Positions 8,292-18,100 of a stretch of 64,000 nucleotides of DNA are shown one piece after another. Below the pieces are notes generated by a model that worked only from the letters and a program-made list of their open reading frames with translations, was not told the DNA's origin and did not search any database. Source of the stretch: Chitinophaga pendula (GTDB lineage Bacteria > Bacteroidota > Bacteroidia > Chitinophagales > Chitinophagaceae); contig NZ_CP077769.1 of the NCBI RefSeq assembly GCF_020386615.1, positions 3,224,001-3,288,000 of the forward strand, in the 5' to 3' direction. The position numbers and the translations under genes were made by a program. The first letter of the stretch is position 1, and every line of letters begins with the position of its first letter.

Positions 8292-9044
8292 TTATTTGGC
8301 AACGGACAGGCCGCCATCTACTATGATTTCTGCGCCATGGATGTAGGTAGCGGCTGTGGAGGCGAGGAACAGTGCGGTGGCAGCTATTTCTTCCGGTGTG
8401 CCGAGGCGTTTGAACGGCAAGGTGGTTACGATACCGGCGACGGCATCGTTGATCTGTTCGGGAGAGAGGCCGGTGTTGTTAAAGATATTTGTTTTGATAT
8501 GTCCGGGGCTGATGCCATTGACGCGGATGCCTTTGGCGGTGCATTCTGCCGAGAAGGTTTTGATGAATGAACTTACGGCAGCTTTGGCGGCGGAATATAC
8601 AGAAAAGTTTTCCATGCCGAAGGCGGTCACGAAGGAGGTATTGAGTATGATTGCGCCCCCTTCTTTCATGAGCGGGAGTATTTGTTGTACGGTGAAGAAG
8701 GTACCTTTTACGTGCATGTTGAACAGTTCGTCGAAGAAGGCTTCGTCAACGGCTTCTATGGGAGCGAACCTGCCATATCCTGCGTTGGCGAAGAGCACAT
8801 CAATGCTATCTGTATGTTGTCTGACTGCGTCTTGTAAGGCCAGCATATCTTTCATATTACCAGCATTGGAAGCGAAGCCTGTTGCGTTGAGGCCTAACTG
8901 ACGTACGGCATTGTCTACACGCTCCTGGTTTCTGCCGGTGATGATCACTTTTGCTCCTTCCTTAATAAATGCCATTGCGGTAGCGAATCCCATTCCATTT
9001 GTGCCACCGGTGATGAGGGCGACTTTATTGTTAAATCTTTCCAC
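8292..9044 (-). CDS. Short-chain dehydrogenase/reductase (SDR)
   Basis: A classical 250-aa SDR: Rossmann glycine motif TGGTNGMGFATA (residues ~12-23), LFANAGYG, catalytic Ser in NTSFVT, YSAAKAAV (Tyr-x3-Lys), and the C-terminal EEIAATALFLAS and GAEIIVDGG signatures. It should act as an NAD(P)(H)-dependent oxidoreductase in the cytoplasm; the substrate cannot be read from sequence. It is convergent with the decarboxylase (10 bp between stops) and not obviously part of its pathway. Confidence 0.9.
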   Translation of the reverse strand: MERFNNKVALITGGTNGMGFATAMAFIKEGAKVIITGRNQERVDNAVRQLGLNATGFASNAGNMKDMLALQDAVRQHTDSIDVLFANAGYGRFAPIEAVDEAFFDELFNMHVKGTFFTVQQILPLMKEGGAIILNTSFVTAFGMENFSVYSAAKAAVSSFIKTFSAECTAKGIRVNGISPGHIKTNIFNNTGLSPEQINDAVAGIVTTLPFKRLGTPEEIAATALFLASTAATYIHGAEIIVDGGLSVAK

Positions 9045-9138
9045 TTGTTTATCTGTTAATGTGAGCTACAAAGTTTGGGAAAGTCGTATTGGCATAAAAC
9101 CCGAAACTTGCGGAATGTGGGATATGTGTTACCGGCGG

Positions 9139-9609
9139 TTAGAGGTGTCGTTTCATGCCTTCGTGGCTGGCGATGAATCCGAGGTTTTCATAAAATTTAA
9201 TTGCTTCTGCGCGGCGTTTGTCGCTGGTGAGTTGGACGGTATGTGCACCTCTTTCTCTGGCGCGGTGGAAGGTCCATTCGAATAGTTTGTGGCCGATACC
9301 GGCGCCTCGGCGATCTGCTCTTACCCTGACGGCTTCTATCTGTGCCCGTGTACTACCCTGGTTAGAGAGAGAAGGGATGAAGGTAAGCTGCAGGGTACCG
9401 ATCACTTGCTTTTCGGCATCTTCTACGACGATCAGTTCCTGGTTCTTGTCGCTGTTGATCTGTTCGAAAGCGTCGTAGTAGCTATGAGGAAGTGGTTCCT
9501 GAAATTTTTCCCGGGCGGCGCCCAATTTATCATCGGCCAGCATGCTGATGATGGCGGGTAGGTCATTTTTTGTAGCACGTCTGAAATGCAGTTCCATGGA
9601 TTCTGTCAT
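9139..9609 (-). CDS. GNAT-family N-acetyltransferase
   Basis: A 156-aa acetyltransferase fold with the acetyl-CoA motif A, VRVRADRRGAGIGHKLFEW (Q/RxxGxG/A), and the C-terminal AIKFYENLGF signature. The acceptor is unknown. Met1 or Met5 could be the start. It stands alone, 95 bp upstream of the SDR start in the same direction. Confidence 0.88.
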   Translation of the reverse strand: MTESMELHFRRATKNDLPAIISMLADDKLGAAREKFQEPLPHSYYDAFEQINSDKNQELIVVEDAEKQVIGTLQLTFIPSLSNQGSTRAQIEAVRVRADRRGAGIGHKLFEWTFHRARERGAHTVQLTSDKRRAEAIKFYENLGFIASHEGMKRHL

Positions 9610-9833
9610 TTATTAGATATAAATGTAGTGTATTAGTTAATGGTAAACAGATTATAGTTAGGGGTCGCTTATAGCCTGGTTATACAAATGATACAGGAAT
9701 GATACAGGAGAGCTATAGGAAAGGTGGAGGTGAGTACCTAAATAGATCATTTCCTGTGAATTAAACAGTATTATTTTTCATACATAATATCATTATCAAG
9801 GAATTATGTGTACATACTATGCGGTAATACGGG

Positions 9834-9886
9834 TAAAAAAGAGACCTTACCGATGATGGTGTCAAGGGTAAGGTCTTTTTATGCGG
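9834..9886. terminator. Bidirectional rho-independent terminator
   Basis: AGACCTTACC and GGTAAGGTCT form a 10-bp stem at about 9842-9878, with a 15-17-nt loop, flanked by AAAAAA on the left and TTTTT on the right. It can therefore end transcription on either strand. The main user is the OmpA-family gene on the minus strand, whose stop is at 9895. The rest of the 285-bp gap 9610-9894 is AT-rich with nothing else I can identify. Confidence 0.75.
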
Positions 9887-9894
9887 AGGTGTTA

Positions 9895-11214
9895 TTATAG
9901 TTTGATGAATTCTACGCGGCGGTTATTGGCTTTACCGATTTCGGTCGTGTTGTCGGCGATGGGTTGTGTTTTGCCTTTGCCGGAGGTTTCCATTCTGCCT
10001 GTTTCGATACTGAAGTTAGTGATGAGGGCAGTTTTAACGGCGGCGGCTCTCTTTTTTGACAGTTCGAGGTTGAGCTGGTCGTTGCCATCGGCATCGGTAT
10101 GGCCGATGATGTTGACGCGGATGCCGGCATTTTCTTTTAATACGGCGGCGATCTCTTTGAGTGCGCCATATGATTCGGGCTGTATCTCGTCGCTATTGGA
10201 GGCGAAGAGGATGCCATGGGTGGTGAACTTGCCTTCGGTGATCAGTTTGTTGCGGATATCGGGGGCACCTACTGCGAGGCGGATATTGCCGATATAGAAG
10301 GTACCACCGGCTTGTCCGTATTCCGGTGCGTAGGCATTGAAGAACAAGGTATTTAATACGGTTGCGGCATCCAGAGCTCTTGGCAGGTCGAATATTTTGG
10401 TATCGTCCAGATACAATCGGATGCGTTGTTTCTGGCGCCAGATGGAGAGTTTTACACTATTTTTCTTCGGTACATTAAAGGCCGGTGTACCATTGATGGA
10501 GTTGCCGCCGATAACATTTGTCGAATAGCGGAGGACACCTTCACCGGAGGATACCGGCGTCAGTTCTACTCTGAAGCCGGGGGTGCTGCCTGCGTCGCCA
10601 TGTCCGGCGGCGTAGTATTTATCATCTGTTTTGCCGATCTGCATGAAGCCGACGGTGATGGAGGCGATGGTCGGTATTTCGTTGTTGGCCATGATATCGG
10701 CCTGCAAGGTGAAATTGTCCGGTAGGTTGCCGGTGAGGTATTCGGGGAAGAACACGCCTGCTTGTTTGATGGCGAGCCATTTACCCGGCCGGTTGTTTAC
10801 GGTTACCAGTTCTGCGCCGGAGTGGGTATCCCATTTGGCCGGGAATTCGCCGATCACATCCTGGTTAAAATTTTCTTCCATGATGATCTTATCTCCCGGT
10901 ACGAAATCGAAACGGGAGTAGGAGGTGATGTTGGTGCTGACCGCCGGTTTGTTAGTGACCGGGACAGATGTGTTGATGGTAGTGGATGTATTGACGGAGG
11001 CATCAGGTGTATTAATGCCAACACCTGTCTGGTCGGTGCCAACAGGTGTTGTTTTCTTTTTAGGCTCGGTGGCCTTTTCGATCGTTTTATCAACAGCCTG
11101 ATCTACTTTTTCATTGACTTTGTCTTTTACTTTGTTTTTAATGCGATCGAATAATTGCGCGTGGGCGCTGTTTACAAAGGAACAGACCATCGCGGCAATG
11201 ATTAGCTTTTTCAT
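9895..11214 (-). CDS. OmpA-family cell-envelope protein with an N-terminal coiled region and a beta-sandwich-like middle domain
   Basis: The 439-aa protein has a signal peptide (residues 1-20, ending AHAQ). A lysine/valine-rich heptad segment follows (FDRIKNKVKDKVNEKVDQAVDKTIEKA), then a Thr/Pro-rich linker. A middle domain of about 190 residues (FVPGDKIIMEENFNQDVIGEFPAKWDTHSG...) resembles a concanavalin/LamG-type sandwich. The C-terminal OmpA domain (about 325-439) carries NIIGHTDADGNDQLNLELSKKRA and NRRVEF, the peptidoglycan-binding signature. It probably sits in the periplasm or outer membrane, tethered to peptidoglycan. The middle-domain assignment is tentative. Confidence 0.85.
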   Translation of the reverse strand: MKKLIIAAMVCSFVNSAHAQLFDRIKNKVKDKVNEKVDQAVDKTIEKATEPKKKTTPVGTDQTGVGINTPDASVNTSTTINTSVPVTNKPAVSTNITSYSRFDFVPGDKIIMEENFNQDVIGEFPAKWDTHSGAELVTVNNRPGKWLAIKQAGVFFPEYLTGNLPDNFTLQADIMANNEIPTIASITVGFMQIGKTDDKYYAAGHGDAGSTPGFRVELTPVSSGEGVLRYSTNVIGGNSINGTPAFNVPKKNSVKLSIWRQKQRIRLYLDDTKIFDLPRALDAATVLNTLFFNAYAPEYGQAGGTFYIGNIRLAVGAPDIRNKLITEGKFTTHGILFASNSDEIQPESYGALKEIAAVLKENAGIRVNIIGHTDADGNDQLNLELSKKRAAAVKTALITNFSIETGRMETSGKGKTQPIADNTTEIGKANNRRVEFIKL

Positions 11215-11315
11215 ACGAAAGGGGTGCCTTGTGATTAAAGATATTGGTTAGCACCCGCAAGATACAAAGCTCTTTATTGCCCGGGGATGAATTTTTCTGA
11301 TCCCGTCTATCCAGG

Positions 11316-12135
11316 TCAGTTGTTCAGCCAGTCGGTCAGCACTTTAGCCAACTTATCCGCCTGTTGTTCTTTCAGCATGGAGAAGTGATCTCCAGGTGAG
11401 GTGATGGCGGTGAAGCGGTCGCTATGGGCGGACCAGCCCAGGTCTTCAGGAGCTTCTGGCCAGGACGGTATGGCTGCTTTTACCAGGAGGATGGGGCTTT
11501 GCAGGCGACCTTCCACCTGGTATGGGATATTGATATTTGTCAGTTGCAGGTCGAGTAGTTGGGCGACCCAGTCTATTTCTATCTGTTCGCTTTTGACCTG
11601 TGTTTTTACCATTTGTACGACGAAGGCCAGTTTTTCTTCATCGGGCAGGTTGTGAAGCTGTGCGGTGACCCTGTCGGCCCAGTCGGGCGGCATTTTATAG
11701 GCTACTTTATATTGATCGAATGCTTCTCGTAGTACTTGAACGAGTACGGGGATGATCCGTTGGTTCTGTTTGTCCGGTGTTTGTTGTGAGGTTCTGGCAT
11801 CCAGCACCAGGAGGCCGTTGACGGTATCTCCGGCAGCTTCGAGCTGGCGGCATATTTCGTAGGCGACGAAAGCGCCGAAGGAATGGGCGATGAAGCGGTA
11901 TGGGCCTGCCGGCTGTACGGATCTTATACGGGTGATGTGTTCGCGGGCGATGTCTCGGAGGTCTTTTAACGGCATCTCCCCCTCTCCTGCTCCGGTCATC
12001 TGGAGGCCATAGACGGTGAACGGTGAGAGTGCTGCTGCGAGGCTTTCGTATCCTGTTGTGATGCCCTGCGAGCCAGGTAGTAAGAACAGCGGTTGCGGCT
12101 GAGGTCCCAGGTGCATGCGTCGAACGTGGGAGAAG
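11316..12135 (-). other. Terminal thioesterase domain of the second NRPS
   Basis: A type I alpha/beta-hydrolase TE at about residues 2640-2911. PLFLLPGSQG opens the fold, the catalytic Ser is about residue 2724, and a histidine sits in SPGDHFSML near the end. The nucleophile elbow reads A-H-S-F-G-A rather than the usual G-H-S-x-G-G; the Ser is kept, so activity is still expected. Confidence 0.85.
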
Positions 12136-15100
12136 GTCTCCTTTTCTACAGCTGGTAGTACGCCACCTAATTTAGCGGATAGGGAGGCGACGGTCGGATA
12201 GTCGAAGACATCGTTGATGCTCATTTCTATTGCCAGTTCTTTTTTCACCAGGGAGATCAGCCTTACTGCCAGCAGGGAGTGGCCACCCAGTTCGAAGAAG
12301 TCGTCGTGTAGTCCTACCTGATCGACTTCCAGCAGGTTGGCCCATATGTCTGACAATTGTTGCTGCAAGTGTGTCTGCGGGGCGGTATGATGGTCTGCTG
12401 CCTGCGTGGTAGTGACTGGATCGGGTAAAGCCCTGCGATTAATCTTTCCGTTAGGCAGCAATGGGAAGCGTTCCATTTCGACCAGGAAAGCGGGCACCAT
12501 ATAATCGGGCAAAGCAGCTTTCAGATCGGCAATGACCTGTTCCCTATTGAAGCCCGGCGCCGGTATTACATATGCTAAGAGGTTCTTTCCGCCAGCGGCA
12601 TCGGTGCCGGCGATGATGATACCCTGGCTTACGAGCGGGCAGGCATTCAGTTTATTTTCTACCTCTTTGATCTCTACGCGGTATCCACGAATCTTAACCT
12701 GGTCATCTATACGACCCAGGAAGCGGATATTGCCATCCGGCAGGTAGCTGGCTCTATCGCCGGTGCGATAAAATCTAATGTGGCTGTCGGGATGTAACGG
12801 GTCGATGATGAATTTCTCTGCGGTCAGTGTGGGGTTGTTGAGATAACCTGCTGCGACGCCGGCGCCCCCTATCCATAGTTCGCCCGGTACGCCGACAGGG
12901 CATATTTTCCCGGCGGGTGTTACTACCCTGACCTGTGTATCGGAGAACGGTTTGCCTACCGGTACTCCATCTTGATAATCATCATCCGGAGATGCGATAT
13001 GCAGGAGTTTTCCGATGGTTGTTTCCGTAGGGCCGTAGTGGTTCACCACCATACAATGGGGAGCAGTTTGGCGGATGGTATCGATGACGGTGTGGTCGAG
13101 CGCTTCGCCACCGAATATGATAAGTTGCCGTGGTAATAGCGGCATATCGTTATCTGACAATGCTTTCCAGTGAGAAGGTACGATCTTGATGGCATCTACC
13201 TGGTGGTCGTTAAAATACTGATGTAGGGCAGGCGGGTTGCTGGCGGTGTTGCGTGTGAACAGGTGTAAGGAGGCACCTGTTGCCAGTGCGCCGAACAACA
13301 CGGTATTTCCGAGATCGGTGGCGATGCTGGACAGCAGGCCAAAAGAACGGCATGCATGTATCGGCAGCTGCTGGCGCAGGCCGGAGAGGTAGTCTGCCAG
13401 GTTATGATGGGTGACCATTACGCCTTTGGGATTGCCGGTGCTACCGGATGTATAGATCAGGTAGGCCAGCTGTGCGGCGGAAGGGCGTATATCCAGCGAC
13501 GTAGCCGGGAACATGCAGATCAGGTCCCAGTCACCATCTATGGCGATCACTTCCTGGTCGGTGACGGGCAGTTTGTCTGCGCAACGATCGTTGGTGACAA
13601 TGACGGTAGCGGCGGTATCTGTGAGCATGAATCCGATGCGATCTACGAGGGGGAGGTAGTCGGGATCGACTGGTACATAGGCAGCACCTGTTTTGAGAAT
13701 GGCCAGTATTCCGACGATCATATCGAGGGAGCGGTCGATACAGAGTGGTACGAAGGTGCCGGGTTTCACGCCTTTGCTGCGAAGGTAGTTAGCGAGGCGG
13801 TTGGCCCGTTCTTCCAGCTGGCCGTAAGAGAGGGATGCTCCTTCGAATGCCAGGGCGATAGCTTCCGGTTGTTGTGCAGCCTGTGTGCTGAACATGTCCG
13901 GGAAGGTATGTGTAGCCGGAAGGCTTACTGCGGAGGTACCAGCTGCCAGCAGTTGTTGTTCCTGCTGTGGTGTGAGCAAGGATATCTCTTGCAGGGATGT
14001 GGCTTTGCCGGATACGATCTGGCGCAGTACCTGTTCGAAATGTTGTATGATGGACCGTACCTGTTGTTCCGGCAGGAGGTCGCTATTATAGCTGAACAGC
14101 AGGTTGGTTGTAGCACCTATACTGATGATGATGGTCAGCGGATAGTTGGTATGCGGGTGTGCTTCCACCTCTCCTACCTGTAGTTTCCATTGGCGTGCGC
14201 CTACTACTTCGCTGACGGGATAGTTTTGGAAAGTGATGGAGGTATCGAATAGTTCGCCAGCTAAACCTGTCCAGCGGGTAATATCGCTGAGTCCAGCGTA
14301 CTGGTATTCGCGTGAGTGTTGCTGTGCGGTCTGCAGGTCTTGCAGCCAATGGACGATGTTGCTGCCTGGCGTTACTGCGGCATGCAGCGGGATGGTATTG
14401 ATATAGAGACCTACTCTTTGTTCTACACCTATGAGGTCTTCCGGTCTGCCGGAGACGGTGACACCATATGCTACGTTGCTGCGGCCGGTATAGGTAGCTA
14501 ACAGGCAGGCCCATACGCCTTGCATCAGGGTATTGGTCGTGATACGATGTTGTTGTACGCAGTTGTTCATTTGTGTGGTGAAGGATTCATCGAGCAGCAG
14601 TTTTGCGGCCTGATAGTGTCCTATCCCTTTTGTGCGGTCGGCGGTAGCGCTAATGAAAGGTAGTAATGTACCCTCTTCGAGGTCTGCCAGGTATTTACGC
14701 CAGTATTGGGTGATCTGTTCTTTGTTTTGCTGATCGAGATAGCGGATATAGTCTTCGAAGGGATCGATTTCTCCCAAGGCCGGTTGGTGGCCATCGGACA
14801 GTTGTTCGTAGGCAGCCAGCAGGCCTTCCACCAGAATGGGTAGTGACCAGCCATCGAACAGGATATGGTGGGAAGTCCATACCATGTGCCAGGTGGTGTC
14901 ATCCAGGCGGATGAGGGTGATGCGCATGAGCGGGGCGGCGGTGAAGTCGAACCGTTGTTGTGCATCCTGCTGTTCGAAAGCTTTGAGTGCTGCCTGCTGT
15001 CCGGACTTGGGTATATGCATATAATCCATTACGGTGAATGGCAGTGCGGCTGTTTTATAGACACATTGTACCGGGATGGCGAATGCATCGTAGTGGAATG

Positions 15101-18100
15101 CGGAGCGTAGTATGGTATGTTTTTTCACCAGCTGTTCCCAGCTTTGGCGCAGTGCGGGCACCTGTACGTTGTATACGGGGCAGCTGAGCTGTTCGGTGTA
15201 GGTGCTGCTTTCTCCATCGTAGAGACTGTGGAACAGCATTCCTTCCTGTACGCCGGTGAGGCGGTAGATGGCCTCTACCTGTTCACGGCGTGGTTGTCCC
15301 TGCCAGGTATCTTCGAGGAAGCGATCAAGTTCTGCGATACCTGCTACGTTGCTAAGTTGATAGTCTACCGGAGCTAGTTTTGTGTACGGTTGTGCGGCGC
15401 AATGGTTGATCAGCTCCTGCAGGTGGGCCAGATAGGTATCCGCGAGGTGTGTGATGGTTTCCTGTTTGAAATATTGATCCCCTGCTGTCCAATGTATCAG
15501 CAGGCGGCCATCGGTGATGATGGCATTGACGGACAGGGGCGCCAGCAAGGGGAAGCCGGCGGCTACCGGTTGGCCGGCGCTTTCACCGGCCATGGCGATC
15601 ACGCTACCAGTGGCAGTGATATTATCGGACTGGCCCAGGTAGTTGAAAGTGATATCCCAGGGAGTTGCAGCTGTCAGTGACGGTACTTTGCTGATATATT
15701 TCAGGATGCCATATCCCAGTCCTTTGTCGGGGATGTTCCGCAGTTGTTCTTTTATAGTCCGTATCTGTTCTCCCGGTGGCTGCTGTTTATCCAGTGACAG
15801 ATGCAGCGGGAACAGGCTGGTAAACCAGCCGACTGTCTGGCTCAGGTCTGAGGACCATTTACCCTCTTCTCTCCCATGGCCTTCCATGCCGATGTTGACA
15901 CTTGCTGTACCCAGCCAGCCTATGAGTGTGCGGGCCAGGGCGGTGAGCAGGAGTTCGTTGACATCGGTGCGATAGGCTGTGGCGGTATCTTGTAATAGCT
16001 GGCGGGTTGTGTTTTCATTCAGGCTCACGATATGCTGCCAGGTATCTGTCATCGTGCCTGTTTTATCTCCCGGTAATTCCTTCGGCAGTGGCATGTATGC
16101 GGCCTGTACGTGTTCCCAATAAGGGAGCTGTGTGAGCAGGCTGTGATGGCCGGCATATTGTGAGAGCTGTTGTTGCCACTGGCGGTAGGAAGTGGTTTTG
16201 GCGGCTGTTTTACCTGCGTTGGTGATGTCGGGACCTTGCAGCAGGTGTGCCAGGTCCTGGAGCAGTATACGCCAGGAAACGCCATCTACTGCGAGGTGGT
16301 GAATGACCAGCAGTAGCCTGTTGGCCGATTGTGCAGCCGGCGTTTGTATCCAAACTGCCTGTATGATATGACCGGTAGTGATATTGAGGCGGCGATGTGT
16401 ATCATCGGCCAGTGCCGTAATGCCGGCAGACAGCTCTTCATGTGTTGCTGCTGCGCTTAGATCGGCGGTGGTGAGGATATGTTGTGCAGTACCATAGTAC
16501 TGGCTCCATGCTCCATTTACCTGTTCGTAATGGAAACGCAGGGCATCATGGCGGGAAGTCAGGGTGTCCAGTGCATTGGATAAGCGTTCGTGGGTGACCG
16601 CTTTATCCAGTTCCAGTAATACGGACTGGTTAAAATGATTTACCTGATGGCCGGCTACTTCGAAGAACCATTGTTGTATGGGTAGTAGTCCGGCGGCGCC
16701 GGTAAGGGTTCCTTGTTCGCCGACCGCTGTTCCTTCTCCTATTGTTTTCAGCAAGGGCGCCAATCCTTTGATGGTCTGTTGTTGAAAAAGCTGACGGGGA
16801 TGCAGGGAATATCCCGCCTGTTTGAGGCGGCTTACGACCTGGATGGAGATGATGGAGTCGCCGCCCCGTTCGAAGAAGTTGTCCTGCGTGCTTATCTTTT
16901 CTATGCCCAGTAATTCCTGCCATATTGTTGTGAGGAGTGTTTCTTCCGGTGTTGTGGGAGCAACATATCCCGCAAGGCATTGGTTGTCTGTTTCCGGCGC
17001 CGGCAGTGCCTTTTTATCTATTTTACCATTGGCGGTGACAGGTAGTTGCGGCAAGGATATCCATATAGCGGGGATCATATATTCCGGCAGTTGTTGCCGG
17101 AGTGCGGTAATGTTCTTTTCGCGATCGAACAATCCATTAGGTACGACATAGGCTACCAGTCGTTTATTGCCTAAAGGATCGGTATTCAGTAGTACGACTG
17201 CCTGGTCTATTGATTCGGATTGTGTGAGGGCATGTTCTATTTCGCCCAGTTCTATGCGGTATCCTCTTACTTTGACCTGGTCATCTAAGCGGCCGAGGTA
17301 TTCTATATTACCATCGGGGAGCCAGCGGCCCAGGTCGCCGGTGCGATAGAGTTTACCCCCTTTGTCATCAGAGAATGGATGAGCGATGAATTTGTCTGCG
17401 GTCAGTTGCGGTTGATGGAGATATCCGCTTGCTATGCCGGCACCTGCTGCGCATATTTGTCCTGGTACGCCAACGGGGCAAAGGTTGTCCCATGCATCCA
17501 GTATGTATACCTGTATATTGGGAACGGGGGTACCGATCACGATCTGGTGTTCGCGGAGGGGTTTATCGGTGAGGGTGGTACATACGGAGTTTTCCGTTGG
17601 GCCATAAGCGTTAATAAGCCGGACACCGCCCGCGATGAGTTGTGCGCTATCGTCTCTGTAGAGGGCTTCTCCTGCAGAGACGACGGTATGTACGGGACCT
17701 AATACGTCTTTTACCAGGTGCAGGTAGGAAGGAGGTAAGGTGACTACACGGACCTGTTCTTCTTCTACCAAGGACGCGAAACCTTCGGCAGTCTGTAAAC
17801 GCTCTTTGGTAGCCAGTACCAGTATACCGCCACTCAGTAAGGTGTTGAATATTTCGTAGGCGGAAGCGTCGAAGCCCAGGGAGGCAAACTGCAGGTAGCG
17901 GATGCCAGGGGTGAGGCGGAGCGCTTCGCGCTGGCCGAGGGCGAGGTTCACCACACCTTTGTGGGGTACCAAAACGCCTTTGGGCTTGCCGGTGGAGCCG
18001 GAAGTGTATATCACATAGGCGATATGATCCGGCGTGATGGCAGGATGCAGTATAGGCGTAGTAGATATATTTTCGATCTCATCGACCAGCATCATTTGCT

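Noticed and set aside
11222..11256. GGGTGC...GCACCC inverted repeat upstream of the OmpA gene
   Set aside because: Only 6 bp with a 23-nt spacer and no T-run; too weak to call an operator or terminator.
13356..14183. 275-codon plus-strand open frame antisense to NRPS module 7
   Set aside because: It lies wholly over A7 and C7 coding sequence, has no recognisable domain, and many similar shadow frames occur along both synthetases.
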